Assembly: GCA_046318115.1 (NCBI GenBank)
Contig: JBKCVA010000148.1
Span: forward strand, 1-64,000
DNA: 64,000 bases
From: Aquimonas sp046318115
GTDB lineage: Bacteria; Pseudomonadota; Gammaproteobacteria; Xanthomonadales; Xanthomonadaceae
Reading direction: 5' to 3'
Both the position numbers and the translations under genes were made by a program. This document shows, in pieces, positions 63,127 to 64,000 of the stretch; position 1 is the first letter of the stretch, and each line of letters starts with the position of its first letter. The notes beneath the pieces were generated by a model, which made no database searches, was not told the DNA's origin, and saw nothing but the letters and a program-made list of their open reading frames with translations.

Positions 63127-63612
63127 TCAGCGGAGCCGTGGCTCGGCTTCAAGCGCGAACGCGATTCCGCCCTTGGCATTGACCGCGGCCCCTCGCCCGG
63201 CGCCGGGCAGGGGGAGGTGCACGAACAGTGGGTCCTCGCTGTCGGCCGACAGCGGCAGGGCGAAATGCAATCGGCCATCGATGACCGCGCCCTCGCTGCT
63301 GCCGTGGGCGCTGGTCCACTCGCAGGGCTCGTCTCCGATCTCGGGACAGATCGCCGGGCCGGTCGACCACTGAACGCTGGCGGTCGTTTCGTCCGCGCTG
63401 TGCCAGACCTCGATGTCCAGCGCGCGCGAAGCACCGAGCGTAGGCAGCGCCGGATGCGCGCGCCGCAGCGTCCACTGACCGTGCCAGACGCCCGCAGCGC
63501 TCCCGGTCGCGCCCTCCTTGGCGCTCTGAATATGCTCAGCCGGCGCGTAGCCAAGGCAGCTTGCGGTGGCCACAAGGGCCAGCAACAGGCCGTAGAAAGG
63601 ATGCGCGCGCAT
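63127..63612 (-). CDS. Hypothetical exported protein or lipoprotein
   Basis: 161 residues. The N-terminus MRAHPFYGLLLALVATASCLGYAPAEH is a signal sequence with a cysteine in lipobox-like position (TASC). The rest (GVWHGQWTLRRAHPALP...) looks like a small beta-rich domain with a Cys pair (ICPEIGDEPCEW). No family is recognised. The ATG at 63612 gives the full signal; the longer frame upstream is not protein-like. Confidence 0.6.
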   Translation of the reverse strand: MRAHPFYGLLLALVATASCLGYAPAEHIQSAKEGATGSAAGVWHGQWTLRRAHPALPTLGASRALDIEVWHSADETTASVQWSTGPAICPEIGDEPCEWTSAHGSSEGAVIDGRLHFALPLSADSEDPLFVHLPLPGAGRGAAVNAKGGIAFALEAEPRLR

Positions 63613-63703
63613 GTCCGGGTCTCCGTGGCGGACCGCAGGGTTCAGGTCCCGTCGGAGATACGCAGGTCGAGTCGAAACGCGGACACGCCGCGCACCATCG
63701 CCA

Positions 63704-64000
63704 CTACTCGAAGCCGTCCGAGAAGATCTGCGCCACGCGGTCGACATCGGCGACAACGAAGACATCGGCACTGCCATTGGTGTCGTTCGCCACGATGTCG
63801 GTGGCGGCTGTCGAGAACGCCATCAACGCTCCGTTGTCGCCCATCGCGTGCGCGCTCTCGGTGATGCCGTTGCTCGGGTTGCCCGCGCTGCCGCCACTCA
63901 GCAGGAAGAGGCTCGCTGGCCCACGGAACAGCCACGCCTGGCGACCGCTGCCCGGGCTGTCGGAGCAGAGGAAGCTGACATCCCCGCGATTGGACACCGT
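63704..64000 (-). CDS. C-terminal part of a PD40 propeller protein with GFE tail
   Basis: The frame is open at the right window edge, so the gene is truncated; at least 98 residues are visible. They comprise one or two propeller blades (GDNGALMAFSTAATDIVANDTNGSADVFVVAD) and end VAQIFSDGFE. The last blade is clearly related to that of the protein at 13512-14807, so it is probably a secreted paralogue. Signal peptide and most blades lie outside the window. Confidence 0.7.
   Translation of the reverse strand, partial: TVSNRGDVSFLCSDSPGSGRQAWLFRGPASLFLLSGGSAGNPSNGITESAHAMGDNGALMAFSTAATDIVANDTNGSADVFVVADVDRVAQIFSDGFE

Overview
The window is high-GC bacterial DNA (roughly 68-70 % by eye), densely coded on both strands. 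The gene set points to a gammaproteobacterium of the Lysobacterales/Xanthomonadales, probably near Rhodanobacteraceae: secreted proteins ending in a short F-x-x-G-F-E tail, an ECF sigma/Ser-Thr kinase pair, a speE/speA divergent pair, polA beside a DUF2782 gene, AmpE, and an SPFH/ribbon-helix-helix pair. This placement is inference; there is no rRNA and I saw no tRNA gene.

Layout. 1-8.3 kb: small membrane proteins, a GspG-like protein, a large secreted beta-propeller protein, an alpha/beta hydrolase and a secreted beta-helix protein. 8.3-40.4 kb: a locus built around exosortase A-type exopolysaccharide genes (two atypical hydrolases, a PLP decarboxylase, an acyl-CoA ligase with its own carrier protein, a hexapeptide acyltransferase, a UDP-sugar epimerase, a UDP-sugar dehydrogenase and an undecaprenyl-phosphate sugar transferase). 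In its middle lies a 3222-residue NRPS-PKS hybrid with a built-in aminotransferase (A-T-KS-AT-ACP-AmT-C-A-T). An ECF sigma/kinase/propeller operon and a GAF-GAF-GGDEF-EAL protein sit inside or beside this locus. 40.4-52.6 kb: housekeeping and small membrane genes (SDR, MltB-type transglycosylase, spermidine synthase, arginine decarboxylase, membrane AraC regulator, ArfB, TruC) separated by repeat-rich gaps. 52.6-64 kb: hemF, two tandem C-rich-loop small RNAs, polA, TRAP permeases, AmpE-like protein, SPFH protein and the tail of a second propeller protein.

How it may work together. The epimerase, megasynthase and acyltransferase genes are tightly packed, and the acyltransferase start overlaps the synthase stop. 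The carrier protein and ligase follow on the same strand. This suggests one pathway that makes an aminated peptide-polyketide acyl chain and loads it onto a glycan or another acceptor, alongside sugar-nucleotide and lipid-linked glycan initiation genes. CRP/Clp-type sites (TGTGA-N6-TCACA) occur at three promoter-proximal positions of this locus, and a c-di-GMP enzyme gene lies next to it. No exosortase and no PEP-CTERM protein is in the window.

The most notable observations are the megasynthase inside the polysaccharide locus, a tandem pair of sX13-like small RNAs downstream of polA, the recurrent GFE tail, and three kinds of intergenic repeat (a REP-like palindrome, GGGATTN heptads in inverted pairs, and octamer tracts) that repeatedly supply the stop codon of the neighbouring gene.
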